Source: Ruegeria sp. Ofav3-42 (GTDB lineage Bacteria; Pseudomonadota; Alphaproteobacteria; Rhodobacterales; Rhodobacteraceae). Taken from it: a stretch of 64,000 nucleotides of DNA. Both the position numbers and the translations under genes were made by a program. Below are positions 62,478 through 64,000 of this stretch, in pieces. Every line of letters starts with the position of its first letter. The stretch's first letter is position 1. The stretch is from NCBI RefSeq assembly GCF_022347725.1, contig NZ_JAKRGB010000007.1, positions 124,001 through 188,000 on the forward strand, written 5' to 3'. Under the pieces are notes generated by a model. That model was not told where the DNA came from and did no database searches. It worked only from the letters and a program-made list of their open reading frames with translations.

Positions 62478-63692
62478 CTATTTAGGGTCTTTCAGCCAAT
62501 CTGCAGCGAATTCCACGCTGTCGAGGCCGGTAAATCGGCAGACGCGACCGAGTTCTGATTGCAACCTGCTGGTCCGTGCATCGGACCAGCGCACGGATCG
62601 TTCCGGCCATAACGCGTTGATCTGAAGCACGCCGCGATCCCGTTGTGCCTTCATGTCTATGCGACCGATCATTCGGTCACCTTCTAGCAGCGGGAACACG
62701 TAATATCCGTAAGTCCGCTTTGCCGCTGGAACGAACACCTCAATCCGATAGTGGAACCCGAACAGCCGCTCGGCGCGGTTGCGGTCCCGCAGCATGGGAT
62801 CAAACGGACTGAGGACACGGATGCGGCCAGACGGGCGTGGCACTGTATTTGCAACTTCGGTAAGAGGCGGGCGAGCGATCACTTTGCGCAGCTTTCCGTC
62901 CGCACAATTAATCTCGACTTCCTCCAACACACCCTTTGTTAGACCCTTTTCGCACCAGGATTTAGCCTCGGCAACAGAAACAGTATCCCAGAACGCGGCC
63001 AATTCCCCCGAAGTGGCAAACCCCAACCGATCCAACGCTGCATTGCACAGCCAGTTCACTGTTTCCTCGGCGTCGCAGGGCGCATTCCCAGGGCACAGAT
63101 GTGTTTCGATTACCCGCTCTGTAAGGTCATAGCGTTTTTGAAACCCCTGCCGCCCGACAACTGTCAGCGCGCCCGAGCGCCAGAGGAACTCCAGCGCGGT
63201 TTTCGAAGGGTGCCAGTCCCACCAGCCGCCCGAGCCCTTTTTCTCATCCTTGCCAACATCGGATGAGGACACGGGTCCATGGTCGCGGATGTGCTGCAGG
63301 ACCGTTGCAAACTGTTGTTCAAACCCGTCCCGGCGCCAGTTCTTCCACCGGGATTTCAGCAAATCCGCATCGCGCTGAAAGCGCAGGTGCCAATGGGGAT
63401 AAAACTCCATGGGAATGACGGCTGCGTCATGGGTCCAATGCTCAAACAAAGCCCTGTCGCGTTCGTACAGGCGTTTGAGATTGCCCGCGCGATAGGATGG
63501 CCGCCGCGAATACAGGATCATGTCATGCGCGCGCGCGACGGTGTTGATACTGTCCAACTGCACAAAGCCAAGCCGATGGATCAAATCCAGCAGGTCCGAC
63601 CCTTTTGCGCCGCCAGACGGCGGCTCAGCCAAGGCATGGCGATCCATGAACAGCGCGCGGGCCGTCCGGTTGTCCAGCCGTTGAAGCGCCAT
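62478..63692 (-). CDS. YcaQ/AlkX-like DNA glycosylase (winged-helix HTH_42 family)
   Basis: 404 residues. The N-terminal QLDSINTVARAHDMILYSR (about 50-68) holds the Q-x-D motif of this family, and FEHWTHDAAVIPMEFYPHW follows. The C-terminal half has VLSPFDPMLRDRNRAERLFG and YYVFPLLEGDRMIGRID. Members unhook interstrand crosslinks or alkylated bases. It lies alone between an FAH gene and a LacI-type gene. The ATG at 63692 starts at the family N-terminus. Confidence 0.88.
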   Translation of the reverse strand: MALQRLDNRTARALFMDRHALAEPPSGGAKGSDLLDLIHRLGFVQLDSINTVARAHDMILYSRRPSYRAGNLKRLYERDRALFEHWTHDAAVIPMEFYPHWHLRFQRDADLLKSRWKNWRRDGFEQQFATVLQHIRDHGPVSSSDVGKDEKKGSGGWWDWHPSKTALEFLWRSGALTVVGRQGFQKRYDLTERVIETHLCPGNAPCDAEETVNWLCNAALDRLGFATSGELAAFWDTVSVAEAKSWCEKGLTKGVLEEVEINCADGKLRKVIARPPLTEVANTVPRPSGRIRVLSPFDPMLRDRNRAERLFGFHYRIEVFVPAAKRTYGYYVFPLLEGDRMIGRIDMKAQRDRGVLQINALWPERSVRWSDARTSRLQSELGRVCRFTGLDSVEFAADWLKDPK

Positions 63693-63696
63693 TAAA

Positions 63697-64000
63697 TTAG
63701 CGCCGCTTCAGCGTGTCGCCATAGCTGATCTTGGGAGTCAGGGTTATACGCGCGTCGACTTCGGCTGTGGGATCGGCCAATTGCGCCGCGATGATTTCAG
63801 CTGCTTTCCGGCCAATCTCCAACCGGCAGGCGTCCATTGTGGCCAGTTTGCGTGGCAGACCCTGCAGAAGCTCGACATTGTTGAAACCCGCCAGACCGAT
63901 CTGCCCCGGCACGTCGATCCCCTGATCCAGCAGGTATAACAGCCCGCCAGCGCCAATCATGTCGTTGGAGTAATACAGGAAATCCAAATCCGGGGAACGC
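63697..64000 (-). CDS. LacI-family transcriptional regulator, C-terminal part (cut by window edge)
   Basis: The frame is open through the right edge; 100 C-terminal residues are visible. YYSNDMIGAGGLLYLLDQGI and the IGLAGFNNVEL block are typical of the LacI/GalR ligand-binding domain. The helix-turn-helix N-terminus lies beyond 64000. Its sugar or other effector is unknown. The stop is 4 bp from the ycaQ-like start (co-directional, so ycaQ-like follows it). Confidence 0.85.
   Translation of the reverse strand, partial: RSPDLDFLYYSNDMIGAGGLLYLLDQGIDVPGQIGLAGFNNVELLQGLPRKLATMDACRLEIGRKAAEIIAAQLADPTAEVDARITLTPKISYGDTLKRR

Noticed and set aside
1-64000. CRISPR arrays, tRNA or rRNA genes, intact insertion sequences
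   Set aside because: No regular spaced repeats, cloverleaf-like segments, rRNA signatures or transposase genes were found on reading.

Overview
The window looks like chromosome from a marine alphaproteobacterium of the Roseobacter group (Ruegeria/Phaeobacter-like). The pointers are a G+C content near 60% by eye, a VPLPA-CTERM-type sorting signal, a DUF2794 protein, a bacterial voltage-gated sodium channel, a TPP-riboswitch thiDOSGE-F-YXZ/tenA operon using ThiO instead of ThiH, and gene neighbours typical of Rhodobacterales. I see no rRNA, tRNA, CRISPR array or intact insertion sequence. Genus-level placement is inference.

Layout. 1-2783: two tandem ABC exporter half-transporters, the first cut by the window edge. 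2834-5440: an RlmD-like methyltransferase, a NaChBac-type sodium channel and a YkuD L,D-transpeptidase lipoprotein. 5424-14367: a surface-glycan region with a two-domain sulfotransferase, a core-2/I-branching type glycosyltransferase, two paralogous family-2 glycosyltransferases, galE, kdsB, cysQ and an orphan polysaccharide-export permease. The PAP phosphatase CysQ close to a sulfotransferase, with a CMP-KDO synthetase and an export permease, suggests a sulfated exported glycan. 14364-18372: alkB, then dnaK-dnaJ behind a candidate heat-shock promoter. 18447-25949: a TPP riboswitch and a tightly overlapping thiamin synthesis and salvage operon. 25985-34706: radC, a PstS/OmpA fusion protein with an unknown envelope protein, secA, a parvulin, argJ and mutT.

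34744-35584 holds an Imm11-like immunity gene behind what may be the last codons of a lost toxin. 35748-45076 is a nine-gene Liv-type ABC cluster flanked by an acyl-CoA synthetase and a PaaK-like protein that lacks the usual ATP-binding P-loop. A secreted, lower-GC orphan gene is wedged between livG and livH. 45197-51722 carries an orphan iron-type permease, DUF2794, NlpC/P60, an M17 aminopeptidase, an Hpt-like protein without its histidine, a beta-carbonic anhydrase and two small conserved proteins.

52296-54758 contains a relic of the 3' end of asd, a VPLPA-CTERM surface protein and then intact asd, which marks a past recombination or insertion event. 54869-58394: a family-4 glycosyltransferase, an MFS transporter and a DUF3095 protein with a GGDEF-like motif. 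58399-62470: a PLP decarboxylase, an HpaI aldolase, a divergent HpaR-like MarR regulator with candidate operators, and a fumarylacetoacetate-hydrolase family enzyme, probably an aromatic-compound catabolic set. 62478-64000: a YcaQ-like glycosylase and the C-terminal end of a LacI-family regulator.
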